DNA of 64,000 nucleotides from Pseudoalteromonas luteoviolacea NCIMB 1944 (GCF_001625565.1 NZ_AUXS01000013.1:186001-250000); one strand, 5' to 3'; counted from the stretch's first letter, positions 47,374 through 57,297 are shown. Notes: a model not told the origin generated them from the sequence alone. A program made the numbers and translations.

Positions 47374-47389
47374 CCGCAAGTTTGAAAGA

Positions 47390-47409
47390 GGGCCTCTGAT
47401 CTGAGGCCC
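47390..47409 (+). terminator. Hairpin after the MCP gene
   Basis: A 7-bp GC-rich stem (47390-47396 with 47403-47409) but no T run, so at most a weak terminator or mRNA stabiliser before cheR. Confidence 0.4.
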
Positions 47410-47480
47410 CCCTTCTGAGAAAAAAATAGCACTGGCTAACTTTTTGGTTATTAATTGAACTATTTAAGCGTTGCGAGCGT

Positions 47481-48305
47481 ATGAAAGAGTTTCAGTTTAC
47501 AGACACTGATTTTCAGAAAGTCTCTGAAAAGGTATATAGCGCATGTGGCATCGTGCTCGGGCCACATAAGCGAGAAATGGTGTATTCGCGCCTTGCTAGG
47601 CGGATCAGAGCAAACGGGCTGAAAAACTTTGAGGACTATTTAACGTTTTTAGACAACAGCAGTGATCAAGAATTTAGCCACTTTATTAATGCAATTACGA
47701 CGAATTTAACCTCGTTTTTTAGAGAGTCGCACCATTTCGAATATTTAAAAAGCGACGTAATTCCACGTATTAAACAGGACAATAAAATGTCCAAGAGAGC
47801 ACGCTTTTGGTCTGCGGGATGTTCAACAGGCGAGGAGCCATACAGTATTGCGATGACGGTGAAAGATGAGTTTCCTAGTGACTGGGACGTGAAGGTGTTA
47901 GCCACTGATTTGGACTCCAATGTACTTTCAAAAGCGGCGGAAGGCATCTATAGCAGCCAGTCAGTGACTGGCTTAGATGAAAACCACTTAAGAAAGTGGT
48001 TTTTGAAAAGCAGTGACGGCAGTCAATACCGTGTTAAAGAGCAGTTGAAGAGCCTCATTTATTTTAAGCGATTGAACTTGCTCGAACCTTGGCCAATGAA
48101 AGGCCCGTTTGATTTGATATTTTGTCGAAATGTATTGATTTATTTCGACAAAGAAACAAAAGACAGTCTATTTGATGGATACCATCGCATGTTAGAGCCG
48201 TCACATGGACACTTATTTATAGGTCACTCAGAAACAATGAGTAAAGAGCGCAGAGACTTTAAAAATTTGGGCAAAACTATGTATAAGAGGGTGGATGTAA
48301 CATGA
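47481..48305 (+). CDS. cheR: Chemotaxis protein methyltransferase CheR
   Basis: 274 residues. N-terminal helical domain, then an S-adenosylmethionine methyltransferase with ARFWSAGCSTGEEPYSIAM, LATDLDSNVL and FDLIFCRNVLIYFD. It methylates receptor glutamates for adaptation; the neighbouring MCP carries a matching C-terminal tether. Overlaps cheD by four bases. Confidence 0.97.
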   Translation: MKEFQFTDTDFQKVSEKVYSACGIVLGPHKREMVYSRLARRIRANGLKNFEDYLTFLDNSSDQEFSHFINAITTNLTSFFRESHHFEYLKSDVIPRIKQDNKMSKRARFWSAGCSTGEEPYSIAMTVKDEFPSDWDVKVLATDLDSNVLSKAAEGIYSSQSVTGLDENHLRKWFLKSSDGSQYRVKEQLKSLIYFKRLNLLEPWPMKGPFDLIFCRNVLIYFDKETKDSLFDGYHRMLEPSHGHLFIGHSETMSKERRDFKNLGKTMYKRVDVT

Positions 48306-48925
48306 GCCACTTTAGGCCTGTGATAAATGGCTTTGAGCATGTAAAACGGTTTTGGGATGCGGGGCGGAGTAAGGTTGTTGCCAAGGTCTTACCGGGAGAA
48401 TTTTACGTATCGAAAAATGACGAATTGATCTCGACGGTATTAGGATCGTGTATTGCCGCTTGTGTATATGACGAAAAGTTAGGGATCGGTGGCATGAATC
48501 ACTTTATGTTGCCGGGTGCTCAAAATATGACGAATGTGACTAATGTTCATTCAGATGACTTTAATTGCCGCTATGGAAATTGGGCGATGGAGTTTTTGAT
48601 AAACGAAGTGCTAAAAAATGGTGCCAGTCGCAACAACCTCAAAGTAAAGCTGTTTGGTGGTGGAAAAATAATTAGTGCGATGACGGATATTGGTGTTGGC
48701 AACATCCGTTTTGCCAGAGCTTACGTAGAGGAAGAGCATTTAGAGTTAGTGTCACATGATGTGGGAGGGCCGTGGCCCAGAAAGGTGGTATTTCATCCTC
48801 AGTCGGGTTCTGCAAAGGTAAAAAAACTGCGGCAGGTACACAATGACACGATTGAAAAACGTGAGGTTAAATACTTACATGATATCGAGGCGCAAGATGC
48901 ACAAACCGATATCGAGTTATTTTAG
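48302..48925 (+). CDS. cheD: Chemoreceptor glutamine deamidase CheD
   Basis: 207 residues. The CheD active site is seen in TVLGSCIAACVYD (catalytic Cys) and GGMNHFMLPG (His), with KLFGGGKII and later FHPQSG. It deamidates receptor glutamines to methylatable glutamates. About 40 extra residues at the C-terminus, ending DAQTDIELF, have no visible motif. Confidence 0.96.
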   Translation: MSHFRPVINGFEHVKRFWDAGRSKVVAKVLPGEFYVSKNDELISTVLGSCIAACVYDEKLGIGGMNHFMLPGAQNMTNVTNVHSDDFNCRYGNWAMEFLINEVLKNGASRNNLKVKLFGGGKIISAMTDIGVGNIRFARAYVEEEHLELVSHDVGGPWPRKVVFHPQSGSAKVKKLRQVHNDTIEKREVKYLHDIEAQDAQTDIELF

Positions 48926-48936
48926 AGTAATTAGCA

Positions 48937-49968
48937 ATGATAAAGGTTTTGATAGTAGACGACTCACCTTTGCTTAGGGCTGTTTTGAAAGCGGTATTGG
49001 AGCAAGCTGGAGATATTGAAGTTGTGGGGGCGGCCAAAGACCCCTATGAAGCAAGAGATATGATTAAGGCGCTACAGCCTGATGTGCTTACTCTCGATAT
49101 TGAGATGCCAAAAATGAACGGGTTAAGCTTTTTAAAGAACCTAATGAGGTTGCGCCCAATGCCCGTAGTCATGTTATCTACGTTGACCCAAAAAGGGTCG
49201 CCAGAGACCCTTGAAGCGTTAGAGGCGGGGGCTGTAGACTTTATTGCCAAACCTATGTCTAATGTTGCGGAGCAATTAGAAGCATATGCTGATGTACTTT
49301 ACCAAAAAATTCGCACGGCAAGTCGAGCGAGGGTAAGAGCGTTTAAACCTGACAAGCAGCAAAACACAGCGCAAGCTATGCCCAGTGATACACGTTTTCA
49401 AAGCTTGAGTGTTTTGGCAATTGGCGCCTCTACTGGCGGCACCGAAGCGCTGAGAGAGGTATTAACTAAGCTACCGCCTAATAGCCCTCCTGTTGTGATT
49501 ACTCAACATATTCCTCCTGTTTTTAGTTCTTCATTTGCGCAACGTATGGATAGATGCTGCACTGTGAATGTTAAAGAGGCAGAGGAGGGTGACGAGCTTG
49601 GTGCTGGTAAGGTATTCATTGCTCCGGGAGATAAACACTTACTGGTGGTACAAAAAGGGTCTAAATTGGTTTGCCAGCTGAGTGATAGCGATAAGGTCAA
49701 TCGCCATAAGCCTGCTGTAGATGTGTTATTTGACTCCTTGTTACCAGTCGCGACTTATGTTCATGCAGCGTTATTGACTGGCATGGGTTCTGACGGGGCG
49801 CAGGGATTACTGAGATTAAAAGAGGCAGGAGCAAACACATTTGCTCAAGACGAAGCCTCATGCGTTGTGTGGGGAATGCCTCGCGCAGCGGTTGAACTCA
49901 ATGCCGCAAATAAAGTGGTGTCTTTAGATGCAATGGCTAAGGCGCTACTACACTCCGCGAGTCGTTAA
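48937..49968 (+). CDS. cheB: Protein-glutamate methylesterase/deamidase CheB
   Basis: 343 residues. Receiver domain with Asp in VLTLDIEMPKMNG, linker about 125-155, then the methylesterase domain with Ser in IGASTGGTEAL, His in TQHIPPVFSSSFA and Asp in LTGMGSDGAQGL. Phosphorylated by CheA, it removes methyl groups from receptors. Last gene of the chemosensory operon, which has no cheZ or second cheY. Confidence 0.97.
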   Translation: MIKVLIVDDSPLLRAVLKAVLEQAGDIEVVGAAKDPYEARDMIKALQPDVLTLDIEMPKMNGLSFLKNLMRLRPMPVVMLSTLTQKGSPETLEALEAGAVDFIAKPMSNVAEQLEAYADVLYQKIRTASRARVRAFKPDKQQNTAQAMPSDTRFQSLSVLAIGASTGGTEALREVLTKLPPNSPPVVITQHIPPVFSSSFAQRMDRCCTVNVKEAEEGDELGAGKVFIAPGDKHLLVVQKGSKLVCQLSDSDKVNRHKPAVDVLFDSLLPVATYVHAALLTGMGSDGAQGLLRLKEAGANTFAQDEASCVVWGMPRAAVELNAANKVVSLDAMAKALLHSASR

Positions 49969-49976
49969 ACCATTAA

Positions 49977-51002
49977 TTAGTCTATCTGTATCACCCAAGG
50001 CTGGGAAAACCAGTGAAAGCGGCCTTTGTGTGTTTTTGAAGGCGCAGTGCAGTTGTATCTAGAACGACCTTTCGGTAGGCGCTCTGGACTCGTCACAGTC
50101 ACTTGGCTTTCTGAGCGCCAGGTCAATTCTGCGCGACCAACTCCTGATACGAAACACGCCAATTGATGTTTGCTAAAGTCCTTACTTTTGAATGTTATCG
50201 TAACTGAAGGGCGACGCTCTTTGGTGACTGAGTTGTTATAGGCCAATTGGTCAATCTCGAAAGGGAGAGAGTCAATTTTAACTTTCAGTGTTTTTAAATT
50301 ACTATAAATGCCAGAGGCTGGAAATCGAGGAATTCGCGTAAAGTCAGTTGTTGGACCAACTGCACCAGAATGCTGGCCAATACCTATTAAGCCAAGTTTT
50401 TGCACAAGTGATTGTAGTGCTGAGTCAAACTCACCATAGGGGTATGCAATGTAGGGGTAATTATGCCCTATTTCAGCATTGATGCGCTGTTGTGACCAAG
50501 TTAAATCATGACTTATGCGTTTGGCCCACTGCTGCTCAGATTCGCCGGATTGGCGTATATGCAAATAGTCGTGTTGGGCACTGTGATTTGCTATCAATGC
50601 GCCGCGTTTTGACAGAGCTCTTAATTCATCCCATGTCATGACATAACTTTTGCCTTCGTCAATCAGTTTAGGGTTGACGAAAATCGTGTAGGGAAAGTTA
50701 AATTTTTCAAGGAGCGGGGCAGCCGCTTCGATATTGTTGTCATATCCGTCGTCAAAAGTAATTGCCACGGCATTTAGTGGGAGGTGCTTTCCCTGTTTAA
50801 GATGATTGAGGAATTCATCTAGTGCAATGACGTTATAGTTGCCCTTTTTTAAATGCTCTAAATGAGATTTAAAGGTATCTTCACTGACGCTGGTGACAGG
50901 CGGCAGTTTCTCACTGACATGATGATATTGTAAGATAGTCGCACTGTGCGCTTGCACACTTGCTAAACCAACAAATAGAACTAAATTATGAAGCTTTTTC
51001 AT
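49977..51002 (-). CDS. Secreted polysaccharide deacetylase (PgaB-type catalytic domain)
   Basis: 341 residues from the ATG at 51002, giving a clean signal peptide (MKKLHNLVLFVGLASVQAHS); an upstream start at 51023 is possible. NodB/CE4 motifs: TFDDGYDNN (metal Asp), HSAQHDYLH (His pair) and YPYGEFDSA. The order matches the de-N-acetylase half of PgaB, but the glycoside hydrolase half is missing; about 100 C-terminal residues form a small beta-rich region with two Cys. It likely trims acetyl groups from an exopolysaccharide or cell-wall glycan in the periplasm. Its 5' end overlaps dinF head to head. Confidence 0.85.
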   Translation of the reverse strand: MKKLHNLVLFVGLASVQAHSATILQYHHVSEKLPPVTSVSEDTFKSHLEHLKKGNYNVIALDEFLNHLKQGKHLPLNAVAITFDDGYDNNIEAAAPLLEKFNFPYTIFVNPKLIDEGKSYVMTWDELRALSKRGALIANHSAQHDYLHIRQSGESEQQWAKRISHDLTWSQQRINAEIGHNYPYIAYPYGEFDSALQSLVQKLGLIGIGQHSGAVGPTTDFTRIPRFPASGIYSNLKTLKVKIDSLPFEIDQLAYNNSVTKERRPSVTITFKSKDFSKHQLACFVSGVGRAELTWRSESQVTVTSPERLPKGRSRYNCTAPSKTHKGRFHWFSQPWVIQID

Positions 51003-52319
51003 TACCTGCGTACACCTTATCATATTCCACTACTTACTCTCGCAGCGCCGATGATTTTATCAAATATTTCGGTACCACTGCTAGGGTTAGTTGATACTGC
51101 TGTGATAGGCCATTTAAGTCATGCTCACTATTTAGCGGGCATCGCGCTTGGCTCGGGCAGTATTGCGTTGTTATTTTGGCTTGCCAGCTTTTTGCGTATG
51201 AGTACAACTGGGGAAATAGCACAAGCTTATGGCGAGAAAAATCAAGCTCGTTCATACCAATCTTTGTTGGCAAGTATGACCATTGCCCTGCTATTTGCTA
51301 TGTCGCTCATTGGGTTATCGCCATTTTTACTGGAGGTGATAGAGCGGCTAGCCAACCCCAGCAGCGATGTTATGGAACAAGCCTCGCTCTACTTTTCAAT
51401 CCGTATATACAGTGCGCCTGCGGCAATGATGAATTTGGTCTTGCTGGGCTTTATGTTGGGATTACAGTATGGCAAGGGGCCTTTCTATATTGTGTTGTTT
51501 ACTAACCTAGTCAACATCGTTTTGGATTTACTGTTTGTCATTGGTTTTGAATGGGGAGTAGCTGGTGCTGCGTGGGCGTCTGTTATCGCCGACTATAGTG
51601 CATTGGCGTTGGCTGTGTGGCTAACCAGCTCACTACTGAAAAAGAAGGGGTGGATATTTTTGTGGTTAAGACCGAGCCGCCAACACCTTATTCATTTATT
51701 GACCTTGAATAAAGATATCTTTATTCGCTCACTGGTATTGCAATTGTGTTTTAGCTTCATGACATTTTATGGTGCACGGTTAGGGGATAATACGCTTGCT
51801 GCAAACGCCGTGTTGCTCAACTTTTTAATGCTGGTGAGCTTTGCAATGGATGGCATTGCATATGCGGTTGAAGCAAAAGTCGGGCAGGCAAAAGGTGAAA
51901 AAGATACCGAAAAATTAAAATCATGGGTTGCTGTGAGCGTACTGTGGGGCGGTGTTTTTGCAATACTTTATTGTTTTGTGTTTGCTGTTTTTGGGCCGAC
52001 TATCATTGGTATGTTAACCAGTATTCCAAGTGTTGTGGAAACGGCATTGGTTTACTTACCTTGGCTTATAGTATTGCCTTTAATCGCGATGAACTGCTTT
52101 CTTTTCGATGGTGTGTTTGTTGGATTAACAAGGGCAAGAGAAATGCGTAACAGTATGATATTTTCTGCATTGTTTGGTTTTTTCCTGCCCGTTTATTTGC
52201 TGCTGGACCATGGCAATCACGCACTGTGGTTAGCGATGACATGTTTTATGGCTCTGCGTGGAATTACTTTGATTTACCGTTATCGAAAGCTTGACGTGCA
52301 GAACGCCTTGCTGAAATAA
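50988..52319 (+). CDS. dinF: MATE-family efflux transporter, DinF subfamily
   Basis: 443 residues, twelve membrane helices. The start LTLAAPMILSNISVPLLGLVDTAVIGHL is typical of DinF, and family proteins need these residues, supporting the ATG at 50988. MATE proteins export drugs or metabolites against Na+ or H+. The first 15 bases are shared with the start of the divergent deacetylase gene. The 3' end overlaps a convergent small gene. Confidence 0.93.
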   Translation: MKLFHYLRTPYHIPLLTLAAPMILSNISVPLLGLVDTAVIGHLSHAHYLAGIALGSGSIALLFWLASFLRMSTTGEIAQAYGEKNQARSYQSLLASMTIALLFAMSLIGLSPFLLEVIERLANPSSDVMEQASLYFSIRIYSAPAAMMNLVLLGFMLGLQYGKGPFYIVLFTNLVNIVLDLLFVIGFEWGVAGAAWASVIADYSALALAVWLTSSLLKKKGWIFLWLRPSRQHLIHLLTLNKDIFIRSLVLQLCFSFMTFYGARLGDNTLAANAVLLNFLMLVSFAMDGIAYAVEAKVGQAKGEKDTEKLKSWVAVSVLWGGVFAILYCFVFAVFGPTIIGMLTSIPSVVETALVYLPWLIVLPLIAMNCFLFDGVFVGLTRAREMRNSMIFSALFGFFLPVYLLLDHGNHALWLAMTCFMALRGITLIYRYRKLDVQNALLK

Positions 52320-52539
52320 CTTGCGAAAAGCGGTTTGCAAAGATCCCTAAATAGCCATACCCCGCGATCCCTAATGCTGGAAATAACACGGCGAGTCCAG
52401 CATAGCGCCAATTTGGGTCATGGTAATAGCTCAGTGCGAACAACCCCATTGCGAGCACAAATATACCAATGCCAGTAAAAAAGAATCGTAGGCTGCGCTT
52501 GGGGTCGGACCCCAAGCGATAGATAAACTGCGTAAACAT
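52264..52539 (-). CDS. Small inner-membrane protein, 91 residues
   Basis: ATG at 52539, 10 bases after the nfuA stop; a GTG at 52572 inside nfuA would add 11 residues. Two hydrophobic helices (FFFTGIGIFVLAMGLFAL and AGLAVLFPALGIAGYGYLGIF) and a basic C-terminus (SARRSARQAFDNGKSK). Its 3' end overlaps dinF by 56 bases. Co-transcription with nfuA is likely. Family not recognised. Confidence 0.65.
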   Translation of the reverse strand: MFTQFIYRLGSDPKRSLRFFFTGIGIFVLAMGLFALSYYHDPNWRYAGLAVLFPALGIAGYGYLGIFANRFSQVISARRSARQAFDNGKSK

Positions 52540-52549
52540 ACTGAATCGG

Positions 52550-53125
52550 TTAGTAGTATGAGTGGTCGCCACGTGCGTGCTCTGTTATATCGCGCACGCC
52601 TGTGATTTCGTCAAATTTTGCAACCATTTCTTTCTCAATGCCTTCTTTTAGAGTGACATCGATCATTGAGCAACCGTTACAGCCGCCACCAAATTGCAAT
52701 ACGGCGATGCCTTCGGCTGTGATCTCTACTAGGCTCACCTGACCGCCGTGATTGGCAAGCTGTGGGTTAACATCAGTGACTAACATATGCTCCACACGCT
52801 CTGCCAAGCTCGCGTCATCTTTGAGCTTTTTCGCTTTTGCATTGGGCGCTTTTAATGTGAGTTGACTACCCATTTTGTCGGTAACAAAATCGATTTCTGC
52901 TTCTTCAAGAAAAGGCGCACTTTCTTCATCGACGATGGCATCAAATCCGTTAAAGTTAAAGCGCATATCGCTTTGCTCAACAGCATCTGCAGGACAGTAA
53001 GAAACACCACATTCAGCTTGTGCAGTTCCTGGGTTTACAACAAATACGCGGATACTCGTGCCATCAGCTTGGTCGCTGAGCAGTTTGGCAAAATGTGTTT
53101 GGGCTGATTCTGAAATTGTGATCAT
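52550..53125 (-). CDS. nfuA: Fe-S cluster carrier/biogenesis protein NfuA
   Basis: 191 residues. A degenerate A-type N-terminal domain ([13 protein letters not shown]) precedes the Nfu domain with cluster-binding C-x2-C in [15 protein letters not shown]. It protects and delivers [4Fe-4S] clusters under iron or oxidative stress. Normal length and motifs. Confidence 0.97.
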   Translation of the reverse strand: MITISESAQTHFAKLLSDQADGTSIRVFVVNPGTAQAECGVSYCPADAVEQSDMRFNFNGFDAIVDEESAPFLEEAEIDFVTDKMGSQLTLKAPNAKAKKLKDDASLAERVEHMLVTDVNPQLANHGGQVSLVEITAEGIAVLQFGGGCNGCSMIDVTLKEGIEKEMVAKFDEITGVRDITEHARGDHSYY

Positions 53126-53269
53126 AATCTGGCTATACTTGACTAATTTACTCGGTTACTCCCTATGATACTCCCCTCGTCCGGTTGTAGCTAGTGTTGG
53201 ACGTAAAAATTTGCGGTAAATTGGGTCAACTTGTTAGCTTATAAGTGAGCGATTTAAGATGGAATTAGT

Positions 53270-55804
53270 ATGAGAATATTTTTGTTACTGCTGGCTTTCT
53301 TTGTATTTGCAAGCCATGCGAAGCCGATCACCTATTATTTTTCCCCCGATATAAAATTTGACCAAAATATTACTAAACCCAGCGAAGTTTTGGGTTATGA
53401 AGTGGGTGAGTGGCATGTACGTCATGACCAGTTAGTTCACTACCTCACTTTACTCGCTAAGCAAAGCCCAAGGATTAGCTTATCGACCATTGGCTACAGT
53501 CATGAGCAGCGACCTTTATTACAGCTTGCAATCACTAACCCTACGCAACTAGAGAAGTTAGAGTCGTTGCGCGAAGCACATCTGACCAGTTTAAAAGAGG
53601 GCGAAACATCACCAAGTGCTCCTAATGTAATATGGATGGGATATAGCGTACATGGTAATGAGCCGTCAGGCAGCAATGCAGCGATGCTGGTGGCCTACTA
53701 TTTAGCCGCAGCGCAGGGAGAGGAGGTTGAACATATATTGAAAAATAATATCATTTTGCTTGATCCTGCGATGAACCCAGATGGATTAGCACGCTTTGCT
53801 CACTGGGCTAACAGTCACAAAGGACAGACATTGTCGTCGGACCCGGCTCATCGAGAGCATGTAGAATCTTGGCCATCGGCGCGTACGAATCACTATTGGT
53901 TCGACTTAAATCGAGATTGGCTATTATTACAACATCCTGAATCCATTGCGCGAGTTGCACAGTTTCATCGTTGGAAGCCAACAGTGCTCACTGATTTTCA
54001 TGAGATGGGAACAAATAGCAGCTACTTTTTTCAACCAGGGATCCCATCTAGAACGCATCCAATTACGCCAAAAAAGAATCAAACTCTGACTCACGCCCTG
54101 GCAAAATATCATGCTCAAACATTAGATAAAGAGCGGCAACTATATTTTACTCAAGAAAGTTTTGATGACTTTTACATAGGCAAAGGTTCAACCTATCCAG
54201 ATGTAAATGGAACGATTGGGATTTTATTTGAACAAGCGAGCAGTAGAGGCCACGTTCAAGAGTCTATAAACGGTGAGTTATATTTTCATCGCACTATTAA
54301 GAATCAATTGCTCACGTCATTGTCCACATTCACTGGTGCTACAGAACACAAAGAAGCTTTAATGGCGTATCAAAGAAGTTTTTTTGCTGAAGCCGAGCAC
54401 TTAGCTAGCAAAGAAAAGTTCAAGGGGTATATTGTTGCAAAAGGAAAAGATACATATCGTTTTAAGCAATTCGCAGCTTTACTTAAAAGCCATCAAATCA
54501 ATGCTTACCCTATAACAAAAGCGATCACTATAGCTGACCATGAATATCAAGTTGGTGATTTATTTGTTCCTTTGCAACAACAGCAATATCGCTTTATCAA
54601 AGCTGCTTTTTCTACGCAGACAGAATTTGAAGACAACACCTTTTACGACGTATCGGGCTGGACATTACCTTATGCGTTTGATTTGAACTTTTCTGCTGTT
54701 ACTAGCAGTTGGGGGCTAAAGTATAGCGAGTCACCTTGGGAGCCAACACAGTCTAGTTTTTCTGCAGAGCAAGTATCTAATGCCTATGCTTATGCCTTTG
54801 AATGGCATCATTATTTAGCACCAAAGCTACTCAACTTATTGTTGAAAGAGGGATTTGAAGTTAGGGGGGCACTAAAGCCTTTTACCGCGCAAACACAGCA
54901 TGGACAGCAGCCTTTTTCCGCTGGCAGCATTGTGATCCCAGCAGGACTTCAAACACTACCCAATTGGCAGGTTAAGTTAGCTGATATCGCAAATAATACA
55001 GAGATAAAGCTCTTCACAATTGACACAGGATTAACAGCGAATGGAATAGACTTAGGTTCAAGGTTAATGACCCCAATTGAGAAACCCAAAGTTTTGTTGG
55101 TTGGTGGCGAAGGTACGAGTCAATATGAAGTTGGAGAGCTGTGGTATCACTTAGACAGACATGTAAATCTAGCCCCAACAATTGTCGAACAGCACCGTTT
55201 AGGAAAAATAGACCTCTCTCGATATACACATATTATCTTGGCAGACGGCCGTTACGATCAGCTTACTAAACAGGCCAAGGCTGCAATATACTCATGGGTA
55301 AAAAGTGGCGGCATAATTTGGGGTCAAAAACGCGGCGCCAAGTGGCTAATTGAGCAGCAATTACTCAGCGTTGAAACAGTTTCAACAAAAGAAATGAAAG
55401 CATTGTTTAAGGCAGAGAATTTACCTTATTCTGAGCGTGACGCACTGGCAGCAAAACAACGCATTGCTGGCGCGATTTTTCAAGCTGATGTAGATGTGAC
55501 CCACCCATTGGCTTTTGGCTTTGAAGATAGCACACTGCCGCTTTTTAAAAATAGTACTTGGGTTATGAAACATAACAGTAAGCCCTTTAGTAATGTGCTG
55601 AAATATAGTAACGCTCCTTTGTTATCGGGATATGCGCATGAAAAGAATGTTGCACAAATAGCTAATAGCAATGCATTGGTTGCCAGGAAATATGGAAAAG
55701 GGCTGGTGATCGCAATGACCGACAACCCGGTATTTCGCGGCTATTGGTACGGCACAAGTCGACTACTAAACAACGCACTATTTTTTGCAAGCAGTGTGGA
55801 ATAG
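53270..55804 (+). CDS. Secreted M14-family zinc carboxypeptidase
   Basis: 844 residues with signal peptide MRIFLLLLAFFVFASHA. The M14 domain (about 45-350) has zinc ligands in YSVHGNEPSG (H-x-x-E), a later His in TDFHEMGTNSSYFFQPG, and the catalytic Glu probably in GILFEQASSRG. The C-terminal half contains a class I amidotransferase-like region (KVLLVGGEGTSQYEV, HIILADGRYDQL, SGGIIWGQKRGA). It trims C-terminal residues of peptides in the periplasm or outside. Typical of marine protein degraders. Confidence 0.92.
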   Translation: MRIFLLLLAFFVFASHAKPITYYFSPDIKFDQNITKPSEVLGYEVGEWHVRHDQLVHYLTLLAKQSPRISLSTIGYSHEQRPLLQLAITNPTQLEKLESLREAHLTSLKEGETSPSAPNVIWMGYSVHGNEPSGSNAAMLVAYYLAAAQGEEVEHILKNNIILLDPAMNPDGLARFAHWANSHKGQTLSSDPAHREHVESWPSARTNHYWFDLNRDWLLLQHPESIARVAQFHRWKPTVLTDFHEMGTNSSYFFQPGIPSRTHPITPKKNQTLTHALAKYHAQTLDKERQLYFTQESFDDFYIGKGSTYPDVNGTIGILFEQASSRGHVQESINGELYFHRTIKNQLLTSLSTFTGATEHKEALMAYQRSFFAEAEHLASKEKFKGYIVAKGKDTYRFKQFAALLKSHQINAYPITKAITIADHEYQVGDLFVPLQQQQYRFIKAAFSTQTEFEDNTFYDVSGWTLPYAFDLNFSAVTSSWGLKYSESPWEPTQSSFSAEQVSNAYAYAFEWHHYLAPKLLNLLLKEGFEVRGALKPFTAQTQHGQQPFSAGSIVIPAGLQTLPNWQVKLADIANNTEIKLFTIDTGLTANGIDLGSRLMTPIEKPKVLLVGGEGTSQYEVGELWYHLDRHVNLAPTIVEQHRLGKIDLSRYTHIILADGRYDQLTKQAKAAIYSWVKSGGIIWGQKRGAKWLIEQQLLSVETVSTKEMKALFKAENLPYSERDALAAKQRIAGAIFQADVDVTHPLAFGFEDSTLPLFKNSTWVMKHNSKPFSNVLKYSNAPLLSGYAHEKNVAQIANSNALVARKYGKGLVIAMTDNPVFRGYWYGTSRLLNNALFFASSVE

Positions 55805-55808
55805 ACTT

Positions 55809-56486
55809 TCATAATTCCGTAATGCAGGTAGCGCAAGCCCAGACGGATTGTGCGCCTGCTGACTTGCATAGCGCGGCTATGGCATTGACTGTGGCACCGC
55901 TGGTGATCACGTCATCAATGATTAAGATCCGTTTGTGCTCTAACGTCTGTTTTAGATAAAACGCCTGCTTGGCGTTATTTTGTCGCGCTTGCTTAGACAG
56001 CGAAACATGCGATGGTCTACTACGTTTGCCAATGGTATTGAGGATATTCGCATTGTGCTGTTTTAGCATTGGTGCCCACATTTGATAAACTTGATTGTAG
56101 CCACGATAGATCAGCCGACTACTGGGCAATGGTACGAGTATAACTCCGTCAGCACAGATAAGATTTTGCAATTTGAGCCTGTGCCACTGCGCGTCGATAA
56201 CCTGCCTGAGTACCATAGTTGCTTGGCGACTGTGTTGATATTTAACTTGTTTTACCCAAGTTGCAAGCTGTCCATGGTACCAACCACAGGCGCTCAAACC
56301 ATCACAATTTGGTAAATTAAACATACGGTTTATATCGGGGCGCAACAGCAAGTTTTGATCCGTATGGTCAAACAAAGGGAGTGATTGATGACAGCTAGTG
56401 CATAAGCCGGGGCTTTCTATATAGCATTGGCAAGTTGCGCATTTGGCTGGAAAAAAGCTTTTTGTTAAAGCTTGTAGTAGCGACAT
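55809..56486 (-). CDS. comF: ComF-family phosphoribosyltransferase-like protein
   Basis: 225 residues from the ATG at 56486, which has AAGGA nine bases upstream; earlier in-frame starts reach 56549. N-terminal zinc-finger-like CATCQCYIESPGLCTSC, then a phosphoribosyltransferase fold ending in RILIIDDVITSGATVNAI. ComF supports natural transformation and DNA uptake; the molecular role is unclear. Divergent from bioH, as in many gammaproteobacteria. Confidence 0.93.
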   Translation of the reverse strand: MSLLQALTKSFFPAKCATCQCYIESPGLCTSCHQSLPLFDHTDQNLLLRPDINRMFNLPNCDGLSACGWYHGQLATWVKQVKYQHSRQATMVLRQVIDAQWHRLKLQNLICADGVILVPLPSSRLIYRGYNQVYQMWAPMLKQHNANILNTIGKRSRPSHVSLSKQARQNNAKQAFYLKQTLEHKRILIIDDVITSGATVNAIAALCKSAGAQSVWACATCITEL

Positions 56487-56543
56487 TGCTTTCATTCCTT
56501 GAAACGATATCATAGCGGTAATTTTGGCTTGAGGCGGATTAAA

Positions 56544-57281
56544 ATGCAAAGTGAAATTGTGCTACTGCACGGTTGGGGAATGAATAAAGAAGTATGGCAG
56601 CTTATAGAGGCTGCATTGAATGATGCTTTGGGAAAGCCGGTGAAAGCCCTTAATTTACCAGGTTTTGGCGGAGAACCTATGCCTGTAGATACCTATTCAC
56701 TAGATGTGATAGTGGAGTCATTGTCTAATCGAATTCAGCCAAATAGTATTGTGATTGGCTGGTCTCTGGGTGGGTTAGTGGCAACCAAATTAGCCACCTT
56801 ATATCCGGAAAAAGTAGCCAGCCTAGTGTTAGTGTCCTCAAATGCACAGTTTTGCGAGGATGAAGAATGGCCTGGTATTAAGGCGCAAGTTCTTGAGCAA
56901 TTCAAAGTTCAGTTGGCAAAAGATAGCCGAAAAACAATTGAGCGCTTTTTGGCAATACAAGCTATGGGTAGCGAACACGCCAAAGCAGATATCAAGCAAC
57001 TAAAAGAGTTGTTGTTTTTGGCATCTGAGCCGCATGATACTGCTCTCAGTGCAGGTTTAGACATTTTGCAAAGCGTTGACCTAAGACCTGATTTTGCCAA
57101 CTTAAAATGCCCAGTTTATGGCATTTTTGGCCGATTAGATTCGCTAGTTCCTCAAAGTGTTGCAGCTGAGCTTTCACTCATAAACCCACAATTTAGCTAT
57201 GAGATCTTACCAAAAGCATCTCATGCACCGTTTATTTCTCACCGAGATGATTTTATTAGTTACCTAAAATCAGTCCTTTAA
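56544..57281 (+). CDS. bioH: Pimeloyl-ACP methyl ester carboxylesterase
   Basis: 245 residues from the ATG at 56544 (GAGG nine bases upstream); a start at 56499 would add a non-family leader. Alpha/beta hydrolase with oxyanion LLHGWGMNKEVW, nucleophile in IGWSLGGLVA, Asp in FGRLDSLVP and His in KASHAPFISH. It frees pimeloyl-ACP for biotin synthesis, whose product is used by AccB encoded earlier in the window. Confidence 0.95.
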   Translation: MQSEIVLLHGWGMNKEVWQLIEAALNDALGKPVKALNLPGFGGEPMPVDTYSLDVIVESLSNRIQPNSIVIGWSLGGLVATKLATLYPEKVASLVLVSSNAQFCEDEEWPGIKAQVLEQFKVQLAKDSRKTIERFLAIQAMGSEHAKADIKQLKELLFLASEPHDTALSAGLDILQSVDLRPDFANLKCPVYGIFGRLDSLVPQSVAAELSLINPQFSYEILPKASHAPFISHRDDFISYLKSVL

Positions 57282-57297
57282 AATATATTCACCTTCA

